A DNA stretch of 64,000 nt from Neobacillus drentensis (GTDB lineage Bacteria > Bacillota > Bacilli > Bacillales > Cytobacillaceae), in the NCBI RefSeq assembly GCF_021560175.1, contig NZ_CP091110.1:1044001-1108000 (forward strand), read 5' to 3'. The position numbers and the translations under genes are program-made. The notes below the pieces were generated by a model. The model searched no databases, had not been told where the DNA came from, and was given only the letters and a program-made list of their open reading frames with translations. Positions 27,682 through 36,503 of the stretch are shown here, piece by piece (position 1 is the first letter of the stretch; every line of letters begins with the position of its first letter).

Positions 27682-28630
27682 GGTAAATGGGTTGAAAAAG
27701 TACTTTCCGATTACCGGAGGACTTTTTGGAAGGAAACAAGGTGAAGTGAAAGCAGTAGACGATATTTCTTTTTATGTTAGAAAAGGAGAAACATTAGGAA
27801 TTGTAGGGGAAAGCGGATGCGGGAAATCGACTACCGGCCGCCTGTTAATGCGTTTGATGGAAGCAAGTGAAGGAAAGATTATATTTGAAGATAAAGAGAT
27901 TACGAGTATGTCAAAATCTGAATTAAGAAAAACCCGCCGTGATATACAGATGGTATTTCAAGACCCCTATGCATCCTTAAACCCCAGACATTCGATTGAA
28001 CAAATTCTTGAAGAACCGCTGATTGTCCACGGAATTGGAACCAAAGCGGAGCGCAAAAAGCAAGTGAGAGAAATGCTGGAGGTAGTCGGTTTAAGCAGCA
28101 ATTATGCCAAGCGATATCCGCACCAATTCAGCGGCGGTCAGCGTCAACGAATTGGAATAGCTAAAGCATTGATGACAAAGCCGAAGCTGATTATAGCGGA
28201 TGAACCAGTGTCAGCATTGGACGTTTCAATCCAAGCCCAGGTACTTAACTTAATGAAGGATATTCAAAAAGAATTTCAGCTTACCTACATATTTATCGCA
28301 CATGATTTAGGTGTGGTTCGTCATATTAGTGATCGTGTTGGCGTGATGTATTTAGGAAGATTAATAGAGTTAGCTGAAAGTGAAAATCTATATCAAAGTC
28401 CCTTCCATCCATACACCAAGGCACTCCTCTCAGCGGTACCCATCCCAGACCCAGACAGTAAGAAGGAAACTATTTTAATAGAGGGAGAAATTCCAAGTCC
28501 CGCCAATCCTCCATCTGGCTGTGCATTCCATACCAGGTGTTCACAAGTGCTCGATATTTGCAAAACAACAAGACCTCGAGAACAAGAGTTGAACGGTCAT
28601 TTTGTTGCGTGTCATTTATTTAAAAAGTGA
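27662..28630 (+). CDS. dppF: Dipeptide/oligopeptide ABC transporter ATP-binding protein, DppF type
   Basis: 322 residues; the second ATPase of the importer. Walker A GESGCGKST, signature FSGGQRQR, Walker B LIIADEPVSALDV, and the C-terminal Cys motif (GCAFHTRC) typical of OppF/DppF. It is translationally coupled to dppD by a 20-bp overlap; AAAGGAGGGGAG precedes the ATG at 27662. Confidence 0.9.
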   Translation: MSELLLEVNGLKKYFPITGGLFGRKQGEVKAVDDISFYVRKGETLGIVGESGCGKSTTGRLLMRLMEASEGKIIFEDKEITSMSKSELRKTRRDIQMVFQDPYASLNPRHSIEQILEEPLIVHGIGTKAERKKQVREMLEVVGLSSNYAKRYPHQFSGGQRQRIGIAKALMTKPKLIIADEPVSALDVSIQAQVLNLMKDIQKEFQLTYIFIAHDLGVVRHISDRVGVMYLGRLIELAESENLYQSPFHPYTKALLSAVPIPDPDSKKETILIEGEIPSPANPPSGCAFHTRCSQVLDICKTTRPREQELNGHFVACHLFKK

Positions 28631-28679
28631 TGTGCTGCATTGATGATATAAAAAAATGTACAGGGGGTAACAAACTTTT

Positions 28680-30296
28680 ATGAAGAAAAAACCTTTTATA
28701 CTGTTGTTGATTTCTCTACTAGCCATCAGCATGTTCTTGGCTGGCTGCAACAGTAAAACAAATGAAACTACTGGAGGCAAGGAAGATTCAGCCTCTGGAA
28801 GCACCTCGAAAAAGGACACACTAGTCTATGGCCGTGGAGGAGATTCTACTTCACTAGACCCGATCACCTCAACTGAAGGAGAAACATTTAAAGTAACTGA
28901 AAACATATTTGAAACATTACTTGAATATGGCGACCAAGATACAACCATACATCCTGGACTTGCTGAATCGTGGGAAGTTACACCTGATGGTTTAACGTAT
29001 ACCTTTAAACTTCGACAAGGAGTTAAATTCCATGATGGGACCGATTTTAATGCAAAAGCAGTTGTATTTAACTTTGACCGCTGGATGAATGGCAATGCCG
29101 ACAGTTTCCCTTATTATACAATGTTTGGCGGTTATAAGGGGGAAAAAGGGCACGTCATTAAAGAGGTTAAAGCGATTGATGACCATACAGTCCAATTTGT
29201 TTTAACAAGACCACAAGCACCATTCCTGAAAAACTTAGCGATGTCTCCATTTGGAATTGCCAGCCCTGAAGCCGTTAAGAAATACGGTGATAAATTTAGA
29301 CAACATCCTGTTGGTACCGGTCCATTTAAATTCGTCGAGTGGAAAGAAAACGATACGATTACGATTGAGAAAAACCCTGACTATTGGAAAAAGGGCTACC
29401 CTAAGTTAAACAAAGTTATTTTCCGTGTCATTCCTGAGAATACAGCACGTCTTAATGCTTTGGCCAATGGTGAGATTGATGTCATGGATGGCCTAAACAA
29501 TTCAGATGAAGCTGCTGTTAAAGCAAATGCTAATCTCCAAGTCATTGAACGGCCATCAATGAATGTTGGCTATATTGGTTTAACAACCACTCGCAAACCA
29601 TTTGATAACAAACTCGTTCGTCAAGCCATCAATTATGCCATTGATAAAAAGTCAATCATCGATGCGTTTTATGGCGGAAAGGCACTTGAGGCTGTCAATC
29701 CAATGCCGCCTTCCATTGAAGGCTACAACAAGTCGATTGAGCCATACCCATATGATTTAGACAAAGCGAAACAATTACTAAAAGAAGCCGGTTACGAAAA
29801 AGGATTTACGATTGACCTATGGGCAATGCCTGTAGCAAGACCATATATGCCGGAAGCACAAAAGGTGGCAGAAGTGATCCAAGAAAGTTTAAGTAAAATT
29901 GGAGTTAAAGCCAAGATCCAGTCTGTTGACTGGGCAACTTATTTAGACAAAGCGGGCAAAGGCGAGTTTGATATGTTCATGCTTGGCTGGACAGGCGACA
30001 ATGGAGACCCTGATAACTTCTTATACACTCTGCTTGATAAAGACAGTATTGGAAGCAATAACTATTCCTATTATAGCAATGACCAATTACACGATATCCT
30101 AATTAAGGCTCAAACAGAAACAGATCAAGCTAAGCGTAATGCGCTGTATGAGGAAGCACAGGTTATCATCCATGATGATGCTCCATGGGTTCCACTTGTA
30201 CATTCCACACCATTATTAGCAGCAGGGAAAGACGTGGTTAACTATTTGCCGCACCCAACAGGCTCAGAGGCTTTGACAAAAGTAGAATTTAAATAA
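28680..30296 (+). CDS. dppE: Peptide ABC transporter substrate-binding lipoprotein
   Basis: 538 residues with a lipoprotein signal (residues 1-23, lipobox FLAGC) and an SBP_bac_5 fold: YGRGGDSTSLDPITSTEGETF, KLRQGVKFHDG and GTGPFKFVEW are typical. It binds di- or oligopeptides at the outer membrane face. Related family members also bind nickel, haem or glutathione, so the ligand is not certain. The start ATG 28680 follows ACAGGGGG. The hairpin behind it would raise its level relative to the permeases. Confidence 0.9.
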   Translation: MKKKPFILLLISLLAISMFLAGCNSKTNETTGGKEDSASGSTSKKDTLVYGRGGDSTSLDPITSTEGETFKVTENIFETLLEYGDQDTTIHPGLAESWEVTPDGLTYTFKLRQGVKFHDGTDFNAKAVVFNFDRWMNGNADSFPYYTMFGGYKGEKGHVIKEVKAIDDHTVQFVLTRPQAPFLKNLAMSPFGIASPEAVKKYGDKFRQHPVGTGPFKFVEWKENDTITIEKNPDYWKKGYPKLNKVIFRVIPENTARLNALANGEIDVMDGLNNSDEAAVKANANLQVIERPSMNVGYIGLTTTRKPFDNKLVRQAINYAIDKKSIIDAFYGGKALEAVNPMPPSIEGYNKSIEPYPYDLDKAKQLLKEAGYEKGFTIDLWAMPVARPYMPEAQKVAEVIQESLSKIGVKAKIQSVDWATYLDKAGKGEFDMFMLGWTGDNGDPDNFLYTLLDKDSIGSNNYSYYSNDQLHDILIKAQTETDQAKRNALYEEAQVIIHDDAPWVPLVHSTPLLAAGKDVVNYLPHPTGSEALTKVEFK

Positions 30297-30305
30297 TAGC
30301 TGTAC

Positions 30306-30333
30306 AAGGGGGAGGGACTTTTCCTCCCTTTTG
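30306..30333 (+). terminator. Intra-operon hairpin between binding protein and permease genes
   Basis: AAGGGGGAGGGA pairs with TCCTCCCTTTT around a tiny loop. With only four T at its end it is probably a partial terminator or RNA-stabilising element, a common way to make more binding protein than permease. Confidence 0.6.
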
Positions 30334-30369
30334 GTAACTTAAAGTTCATTCTCAAAAGAGGTGAAAAAT

Positions 30370-31377
30370 TTGTTTACTTACACAGTCCGCCGCGTGTTCT
30401 CTCTCATACCGGTTTTAATTGGGATGACAATGGTGGTTTTTGCTATTATCCATGCTATTCCTGGTAATCCAGCTCAAGTCATTCTTGGACAAAGAGCAAC
30501 CGCAGAATCCATTGCGACCTTAACTAAGGAATTAGGATTGGACCGCCCCTGGTACATACAATATATAGAGTATATTAAAGCATTGCTTCATGGAGATTTA
30601 GGGATCTCACTAAGGACAAGAGGTCCCATTAATGAAGAAATTTGGTCGTACTTGGCGGCAACAGCGGAATTAACCCTTGTGGCGATGTTTATCGCAGTTA
30701 TTATTGGTGTAAATGCAGGGATAGTGAGTGCCTGGTTCTCGAGATCATGGTTTGATTATGCCGCGATGGTCCTTGCCTTAATTGGGGTATCACTGCCAAT
30801 ATTTTGGCTTGGTTTAATGGAACAATGGGTGTTTTCCATTCATTTAGGCTGGCTTCCGACCACAGGAAGAGAGAATGTTAGAGATCCCGTTTCCGCCATT
30901 ACCAATCTATATTTAATCGATACGCTTTTACAAGGAAGATTTGATCAATTTATTGTGGTCCTGAAGCATTTGATATTACCAAGTGTGGCACTTGCTACCA
31001 TACCTATGGCCATAATCGCCAGAATGACTCGCGCCACCATGCTTGAGGTAATGAAATCAGATTACATCCGTACCGCAAGGGCAAAAGGTCTGAGCATGTT
31101 TTGGGTCGTGTATAAGCATTCTTTAAAAAATGCGATTATTCCAGTACTGACCATTATCGGGCTGCAAACAGGCCTTCTTTTGGGTGGAGCTATTTTAACA
31201 GAAACCATTTTTGGCTGGCCGGGAATTGGCCGATATTTATATGATGCAATCGGTTATCGGGATTATCCAGTGATTCAATCAGGTATTTTATTAATTGCTG
31301 CCATCTTTGTTTTTATTAATTTAATTGTGGATGTATTGTATGTCTTTGTTGATCCAAGAATTAAATATACGAAATAA
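30370..31377 (+). CDS. dppB: Peptide ABC transporter permease, DppB type
   Basis: 335 residues with about six membrane helices, the N-terminal TVRRVFSLIPVLIGMTMVVFAI helix, GNPAQVILGQRAT and the EAA loop DYIRTARAKGLSMFWVVYKH. Forms the channel with the next gene product. I prefer TTG 30370 as start because AAGAGGTG ends seven bases before it; GTG 30361 overlaps that site. Confidence 0.9.
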   Translation: MFTYTVRRVFSLIPVLIGMTMVVFAIIHAIPGNPAQVILGQRATAESIATLTKELGLDRPWYIQYIEYIKALLHGDLGISLRTRGPINEEIWSYLAATAELTLVAMFIAVIIGVNAGIVSAWFSRSWFDYAAMVLALIGVSLPIFWLGLMEQWVFSIHLGWLPTTGRENVRDPVSAITNLYLIDTLLQGRFDQFIVVLKHLILPSVALATIPMAIIARMTRATMLEVMKSDYIRTARAKGLSMFWVVYKHSLKNAIIPVLTIIGLQTGLLLGGAILTETIFGWPGIGRYLYDAIGYRDYPVIQSGILLIAAIFVFINLIVDVLYVFVDPRIKYTK

Positions 31378-31393
31378 AGGAGGGGGAATTTAG

Positions 31394-32293
31394 GTGGCGG
31401 AACTTGTAAAAAAAACAGCTAATATTGAGCATGTACCTGTTGAAGATAAGCTGACTCCTCCTTGGAAGGAAGCCTGGATATCCTTTTATAAAAACCGATT
31501 AGCCCTAGCTGGCCTGGGGATTGTAGCTTTTTTTATCATCATTGCGATTTTAGCACCGGTTATTTCACCCTATAGTTATAAAGAGCAAGTGCTAACAGAT
31601 CGAATGCTTCCGCCTTCAGGCGATCATTGGTTTGGAACGGATGATTTTGGCCGTGACATTTTCTCGCGGATTGTTTATGGGGCGAGGATATCCTTGTGGG
31701 TCGGATTTTTCTCTGTTCTAGGTTCGGTGGTATTTGGCACCATTTTAGGAATTGTTGCAGGATATTATGGCCGCTGGATTGATTCTGTTATCTCGCGAAT
31801 TTTTGATATCATGCTTGCCTTCCCTAGTATTCTTTTAGCGATAGCGGTAGTAGCCATCCTTGGACCCTCTTTACAAAACGCTTTAATAGCCATTGCAGTC
31901 ATTAATATTCCGAACTTTGGCCGGCTTATCCGTTCAAAGGTGCTAAGTGTTAAACAGGAAGAATATATTATGGCAGCCCGCGCGGTGGGGATGAAGGATA
32001 CCCGAATTCTCTTCCATCATATCTTACCTAACAGTGTTTCACCCGTCATTGTCCAAGCAACATTAGCGATTGCCACATCTATTATTGAAGCCGCGGCCCT
32101 CGGCTTTCTTGGAATGGGTGCACAGGCGCCGACACCGGAGTGGGGAAAAATGTTGGCAGATTCGAAGAATTATATTACTCAGGCACCTTGGACACTGTTT
32201 TTTCCAGGGGTTGCCATCATGTTGACGGTGTTGGGCTTCAATTTAATGGGTGATGGACTTAGGGATGTCCTTGACCCAAAGATGAAGAATTAG
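31394..32293 (+). CDS. dppC: Peptide ABC transporter permease, DppC type
   Basis: 299 residues with six membrane helices, the DppC N-terminal pattern (PPSGDHWFGTDDFGRDIFSRIVYGARISL) and the EAA loop EYIMAARAVGMKDTRILFHHI. Pairs with DppB. The GTG start at 31394 has AAAGGAGGGGG upstream. Last gene of the dppD-F-E-B-C operon; no peptidase gene is included, unlike B. subtilis dpp. Confidence 0.9.
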   Translation: MAELVKKTANIEHVPVEDKLTPPWKEAWISFYKNRLALAGLGIVAFFIIIAILAPVISPYSYKEQVLTDRMLPPSGDHWFGTDDFGRDIFSRIVYGARISLWVGFFSVLGSVVFGTILGIVAGYYGRWIDSVISRIFDIMLAFPSILLAIAVVAILGPSLQNALIAIAVINIPNFGRLIRSKVLSVKQEEYIMAARAVGMKDTRILFHHILPNSVSPVIVQATLAIATSIIEAAALGFLGMGAQAPTPEWGKMLADSKNYITQAPWTLFFPGVAIMLTVLGFNLMGDGLRDVLDPKMKN

Positions 32294-32323
32294 AAACGAA
32301 GGTAGCGGAAAAGTAGTTCTATG

Positions 32324-32520
32324 GATAAGAATGGTTCATAACCCCTAAAGGCAAGGGCGAAAGAGAACTACGACCGATAAGAGTGGTTCATAACCCCTGA
32401 AGGCTAAGGCGAAAGAGAACTACGACCGATAAAAGGGGCTCATAACCCCCTAAGCTCAAGGTGAAAGAGAGATTCGACAGATATAAAGGGTTCATAATCC
32501 CTTAATGCTAGTTAGACTCC
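32324..32520 (+). repeat. 52-bp tandem repeat array (3.8 units)
   Basis: Three full 52-bp units (32324-32375, 32376-32427, 32428-32479) and one partial unit (32480-32520) each begin GATA(A/T)A and contain TTCATAA or CTCATAA flanked by G and C runs. Units 1 and 2 share the end GAAAGAGAACTACGACC; units 3 and 4 have diverged. The centre can fold in each copy as GGGG-loop-CCCC (unit 3) or AAGGG-loop-CCCTT (unit 4). It lies in the 334-bp gap between dppC and aroK. No open reading frame fits the array. Its function is unknown. Confidence 0.85.
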
Positions 32521-32538
32521 AATAGGGGTCTTTTTCTA
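32514..32538 (+). terminator. Terminator at the end of the tandem repeats
   Basis: AGACTCC pairs with GGGGTCT around AATA and is followed by TTTTCTATT. It overlaps the last partial repeat unit and probably ends the dpp transcript. Confidence 0.7.
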
Positions 32539-32627
32539 TTCATTCATAACCCAAGGTTTCTTAATTTTCAATTAAGCATTATAATGATGTAAATAATAGC
32601 TCATAGCCTTTAGGGGGATGAAAGGTT

Positions 32628-33161
32628 TTGAATAATAGTGAAAAAAGTATAATTTTTATTGGTTTTATGGGAGTAGGAAAGACGACAATTGGAAAGCTTG
32701 TTGCACAAAAACTTCTTCGTCCATTTGTTGACATTGACGAAGAAATTGAAAAAGAGTATGGAATGCCTGTCTCGCAAATTTTTAAAGAGATTGGTGAAAA
32801 AGCATTTAGAGATCGGGAGAAACAGCTGATTGCCGAATTAGCCGAACAAGAGCGAAAAGTAATTTCTCTCGGCGGTGGTGCTTTTTTGCAGGAAGAAATA
32901 AGAAAGATCTGTCTATCCTCCTGCATTGTCATTCATCTAGACTTATCCCTGGAAAGCTGGAAAGAACGGCTCAGTTTAATTTTTGACAGCAGGCCGGTGT
33001 TACATGGAAAGTCAATTGGTGAAATGGAGGAGCTTTACAATAATCGGCAAGAAATCTATGCACTGCATCATTTGAAAATCAGTACGGACAACCAGAGCGC
33101 TGATAACATTGCAGAACAAATCATCAACACATTATCAATGGAATTTGGTGTAAGGCAATGA
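32628..33161 (+). CDS. aroK: Shikimate kinase
   Basis: 177 residues; phosphorylates shikimate with ATP in the pathway to chorismate. P-loop GFMGVGKTT, the shikimate-binding DIDEEIEKEYGMPVSQIF and RDRE segments, Walker B-like VISLGGGAF and lid Arg in SRPVL are all present. TTG start at 32628 after GGGGATGAAAGG. Overlaps aroD by ATGA, so the two are translationally coupled. Confidence 0.9.
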   Translation: MNNSEKSIIFIGFMGVGKTTIGKLVAQKLLRPFVDIDEEIEKEYGMPVSQIFKEIGEKAFRDREKQLIAELAEQERKVISLGGGAFLQEEIRKICLSSCIVIHLDLSLESWKERLSLIFDSRPVLHGKSIGEMEELYNNRQEIYALHHLKISTDNQSADNIAEQIINTLSMEFGVRQ

Positions 33162-33934
33162 TTAAAAAGAATATAAAAACGATTACAGTCAAAAACGTTA
33201 TCATCGGTGAAGGTACTCCAAAAATTTGTGTTCCAATGGTAGGGTCTAGTTTTGCACATTTAATAGAGGAAGCAAACTATTTAAAAACACTTGATTTGGA
33301 TTTAGTAGAGTGGCGTGTTGATTTCTATGAACATGTCGAAGAAATTGAAAAGGTAAAAGAGGTTTTAAGAGGGATTAGAGCGATCCTTCCCCAGACTCCA
33401 CTTGTTTTCACATTTCGAAGTGCTAAGGAAGGCGGGGAAAAAGAGGTTAGTACCTCTTTCTACTTTGAGTTAAATAAAGCTATTGCTGAAACCGGTCTGG
33501 TTGATATCGTCGATGTGGAGTTATTTAATGAGGAAAACGATGTTAAAGCATTAATAGAAGCTGCTCATTCTCAAAATGTTTATGTCATTATTTCTAACCA
33601 TGATTTTCATGCGACTCCTTCAAAAGATGAAATTATCTCCCGGCTATGTAGAGCCCAGGAATTAGGTGGAGATCTCCCGAAGATTGCTGTAATGCCTGCA
33701 AGTACAGCTGATGTCCTAACATTACTGGATGCCACAACAACCATGAATGAACAATACGCTGACAGACCGATTATTACTATGTCCATGGCCGGAAAGGGAG
33801 TTATAAGCCGTTTAGCTGGAGAATTATTTGGCTCGGCCATTACTTTTGGAGCTGCTAAGAAGGCCTCCGCTCCGGGACAGGTATCAGTTAAGGAACTGCG
33901 AAACGTACTGAATTTGCTCCATACCAGTCTATAA
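33158..33934 (+). CDS. aroD: Type I 3-dehydroquinate dehydratase
   Basis: 258 residues; dehydrates 3-dehydroquinate to 3-dehydroshikimate by a Schiff-base mechanism. The catalytic Lys175 is in LPKIAVMPAS and the general base His148 in ISNHDFHATPS; LDLVEWRVDFYEH is the N-terminal signature. Expressed with aroK (start overlaps its stop codon). The genes for the step between them, aroE, and for the rest of the pathway are not in the window. Confidence 0.93.
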   Translation: MIKKNIKTITVKNVIIGEGTPKICVPMVGSSFAHLIEEANYLKTLDLDLVEWRVDFYEHVEEIEKVKEVLRGIRAILPQTPLVFTFRSAKEGGEKEVSTSFYFELNKAIAETGLVDIVDVELFNEENDVKALIEAAHSQNVYVIISNHDFHATPSKDEIISRLCRAQELGGDLPKIAVMPASTADVLTLLDATTTMNEQYADRPIITMSMAGKGVISRLAGELFGSAITFGAAKKASAPGQVSVKELRNVLNLLHTSL

Positions 33935-33961
33935 AAAATTCTCGTTGTGTGAACTATTTTG

Positions 33962-33994
33962 AAGTTCCAGCATCCGCTGGAACTTATTTTTTTG
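33962..33994 (+). terminator. Terminator after aroD
   Basis: AAGTTCCAGC pairs perfectly with GCTGGAACTT around ATCC, followed by ATTTTTTT. Confidence 0.9.
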
Positions 33995-34025
33995 CATATA
34001 AAATGTATAATCTTACAAACTAAAA

Positions 34026-34039
34026 TGAAAGCGTTTACA
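34026..34039 (+). promoter_or_regulatory. CcpA cre site upstream of the arginine operon
   Basis: TGAAAGCGTTTACA fits the cre consensus TGWAANCGNTNWCA without a mismatch. It lies 53 bp before the -35 box of the argC promoter, a position where CcpA more often activates than represses. It could link arginine synthesis to carbon supply; the function is inferred from position only. Confidence 0.6.
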
Positions 34040-34091
34040 AATAAAAGTGCGGTAATTTTCAGTAAAAATAAAAAATAATGCTATTTACTTG

Positions 34092-34126
34092 TTGAATAAT
34101 TATATATATAAATGTATAATAATTCA
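34092..34126 (+). promoter_or_regulatory. argC promoter overlapped by two ARG boxes
   Basis: TTGAAT (34092-34097) and TATAAT (34115-34120) are 17 bp apart. ARG-box-like sequences overlap both: TTGAATAATTATATA at 34092-34106 and TGTATAATAATTCA at 34113-34126, the latter close to the operator consensus TGAATAATTATTCA. Binding of the arginine repressor AhrC/ArgR here would block RNA polymerase directly. Confidence 0.8.
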
Positions 34127-34154
34127 TTATGAAAGTGACTTGGGAGTTGAAGAA

Positions 34155-35192
34155 ATGAAAGCTGCGATTATCGGCGGAACTGGTTATGGTTCAATTGAAT
34201 TAGTCAGGTTAATTAATAAGCACCCATACTTGGAGATTGGTTCAGTGGTATCTAACTCCCAAGCTGGGGTTAATTTTAGCGATGTGTATCCACATCTTTC
34301 CGATGTGGTTGTTCAACCTCTAGAAACATTTAATACAAAGCGATTAAGTGAAGAAAATGACATTGTTTTCCTCGCTACCCCTTCAGGTGTAAGCAGCAAA
34401 CTTGTACCACAGCTGCTGGATGAGGGAATAAAGTGTATTGACCTTTCCGGAGATTTCCGGCTTCGGTCTGCTGAAGATTATGAAACCTGGTATCAGCACT
34501 CCTCACCAGAGGAGGAGTACTTAAAACAGGCAGTCTACGGTTTAAGTGAGATCTATAAAGAGGAAATCAAGGAGGCAACCTTAATTGCTAATCCGGGGTG
34601 CTATCCCACTGCAACCAATCTTGGACTTTTACCAATCATGAAGTCCAAATTAGCTGATGAAAATTCAATTATTATAGATGCAAAATCTGGAGTTTCTGGT
34701 GCCGGAAGAGGACTCTCGTTAACTTCCCATTACTCAGAGATTAATGAAAACACTAAAGCTTATAAACTAGGAAAACATCAACATATCCCTGAAATAGAAC
34801 AAGTTCTTACGGATGAAAGTGGCAATCCAATTACAGTTACCTTCACAACACATCTTGTTCCAATGACAAGGGGAATAATGTCCACGATGTACGTGAATCT
34901 AAAAGAAAAAATTTCAACCCAAAAAGTTATTGATTTATATAAACAATTTTATCAAGAATGTCATTTTATAAGAGTACGGCCGGAAGGGAATATACCTGCA
35001 ACAAAAGAAGTAATGGGATCAAATTTTTGTGATATTGGTTTGCATGTGGATGAACGGACCAATCGGTTAACAATCATCTCAGTCATTGACAATCTAGTAA
35101 AAGGGGCAGCTGGTCAAGCGATTCAGAACGCCAATCTTATGAATGGCTGGGATGAACAAACTGGGCTCACCGATATACCAATATATCCATAA
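34155..35192 (+). CDS. argC: N-acetyl-gamma-glutamyl-phosphate reductase
   Basis: 345 residues; NADPH-dependent reduction of N-acetylglutamyl phosphate to the semialdehyde, third step of arginine synthesis. N-terminal IIGGTGYGSIELVRLI and the catalytic Cys149 in ANPGCYPTATNLGLLP. Start at ATG 34155 (GGGAGTTGAAG upstream); the open frame extends back to 34089 but that would run through the promoter and operators. First gene of argCJBD-carAB-argF. Confidence 0.95.
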   Translation: MKAAIIGGTGYGSIELVRLINKHPYLEIGSVVSNSQAGVNFSDVYPHLSDVVVQPLETFNTKRLSEENDIVFLATPSGVSSKLVPQLLDEGIKCIDLSGDFRLRSAEDYETWYQHSSPEEEYLKQAVYGLSEIYKEEIKEATLIANPGCYPTATNLGLLPIMKSKLADENSIIIDAKSGVSGAGRGLSLTSHYSEINENTKAYKLGKHQHIPEIEQVLTDESGNPITVTFTTHLVPMTRGIMSTMYVNLKEKISTQKVIDLYKQFYQECHFIRVRPEGNIPATKEVMGSNFCDIGLHVDERTNRLTIISVIDNLVKGAAGQAIQNANLMNGWDEQTGLTDIPIYP

Positions 35193-35261
35193 TTTAAAAC
35201 TAATAATTTACTAGTTAAATAGCCCTGTTAAATGCAAGGGATTACTAAGGGGGAAAACAAA

Positions 35262-36491
35262 TTGACACAAGCCACATCAACCAACAAAATTGTTGTAATT
35301 GAAGATGCAAGTATAACCTTACCAGAGGGATATAAAGCAGGCGGTATGCATTGCGGGATTAAGAAGAAGCGGTTGGATTTGGGATATATCGTCTCGGATG
35401 TGCCAGCGGCTGTAGCGGGTGTATATACGACCAATGTTTTCCAAGCCGCACCGCTAATTCTAACGCAAGAAAGTATCGCAAAAGAAAATAAAATTCAAGC
35501 AATCCTTGTTAACTCCGGAAATGCCAATGCCTGTACAGGCGAGCAGGGTTTACTTGATGCAGCGGAGATGCAAAAAAGATTCGCAGACGAGTTAGGGATC
35601 CAACCACATCTTGTTGCCGTTACCTCAACTGGAGTAATAGGCGAACTGCTGCCAATGGAATGTATTAATGCAGGAATTGAACAAATCCTGCAATCCGAAT
35701 TTGAACAAGAGGAAAATTTTAAACATTCCATTTTAACAACTGATACATGTATCAAACAAATCGGTGTTCAAATAAAAATAGATGAGCATACCATTTCAAT
35801 CGGCGGTGCTGCGAAAGGTTCAGGGATGATCCATCCGAATATGGCAACCATGCTCGGCTTTGTGACAACCGATGCAAATATAGCCCAAGAGGACCTGTTA
35901 GCAGCTCTTAAGGATGTAACAAACCAAACCTTTAACATGATCACGGTTGATGGGGATACAAGTACCAATGACATGGTGCTGGTAATGGCAAATGGATTAG
36001 CGGGCAATGAACAGCTTACAAAAGAACATCCTGACTGGGGAAGTTTTGTCACCGCATTAGGGATTGTTTGTAAAGAACTTGCCAAAAAAATTGCTAGAGA
36101 CGGTGAAGGAGCAACCAAGCTTGTTGAAGTCCAAGTAAGTGGAGCCTTCAGCACAAATGATGCTAAAGCGGTCGGTAAATCCATCATTTCTTCAAATCTT
36201 GTCAAAACGGCTATATATGGAACCGATCCTAACTGGGGGCGTATTGTCACTGCAGCGGGATACAGCGGGGTACCGATTGAACCCCAATTATTAGAGGTCT
36301 CCATCGGTCAATATAAAGTGTTTGAAAAAGGTTTACCGTGTCCATTTGTTGAAGAGGAAGTAAAAAGCTACTTAGAACAAGAGAATGTTGTGATTTATGT
36401 CGATTTAAATCAAGGTGAAAACAGTGCAACGGCCTGGGGATGCGATCTTACTTACGACTATGTAAAAATCAATGCATCTTACCGCACTTAA
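35262..36491 (+). CDS. argJ: Bifunctional ornithine acetyltransferase / N-acetylglutamate synthase
   Basis: 409 residues; recycles the acetyl group from N-acetylornithine to glutamate and can make N-acetylglutamate from acetyl-CoA. The autocleavage site lies in HPNMATMLGFVTTDA, where the Thr after ATM-equivalents becomes the N-terminal nucleophile of the beta chain. Start chosen at TTG 35262 with AAGGGGGAAAA upstream; ATG 35232 in frame has no ribosome binding site. Its presence replaces argA/argE. Confidence 0.93.
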   Translation: MTQATSTNKIVVIEDASITLPEGYKAGGMHCGIKKKRLDLGYIVSDVPAAVAGVYTTNVFQAAPLILTQESIAKENKIQAILVNSGNANACTGEQGLLDAAEMQKRFADELGIQPHLVAVTSTGVIGELLPMECINAGIEQILQSEFEQEENFKHSILTTDTCIKQIGVQIKIDEHTISIGGAAKGSGMIHPNMATMLGFVTTDANIAQEDLLAALKDVTNQTFNMITVDGDTSTNDMVLVMANGLAGNEQLTKEHPDWGSFVTALGIVCKELAKKIARDGEGATKLVEVQVSGAFSTNDAKAVGKSIISSNLVKTAIYGTDPNWGRIVTAAGYSGVPIEPQLLEVSIGQYKVFEKGLPCPFVEEEVKSYLEQENVVIYVDLNQGENSATAWGCDLTYDYVKINASYRT

Positions 36492-36503
36492 GGGAGGACA
36501 ACA

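Noticed and set aside
32324..32520. Tandem repeats considered as a CRISPR array.
   Set aside because: Units are contiguous 52-bp copies with gradual drift and no distinct spacers; no cas genes are present.
34089..34154. Upstream extension of argC to 34089.
   Set aside because: It would start within the promoter and ARG boxes; ATG 34155 has a proper ribosome binding site and gives the usual protein length.
35768..36304. Minus-strand open frame of 178 codons inside argJ.
   Set aside because: Antisense shadow of a well-conserved gene; composition is low-complexity Ser/Thr/Pro-rich as expected of a shadow frame.
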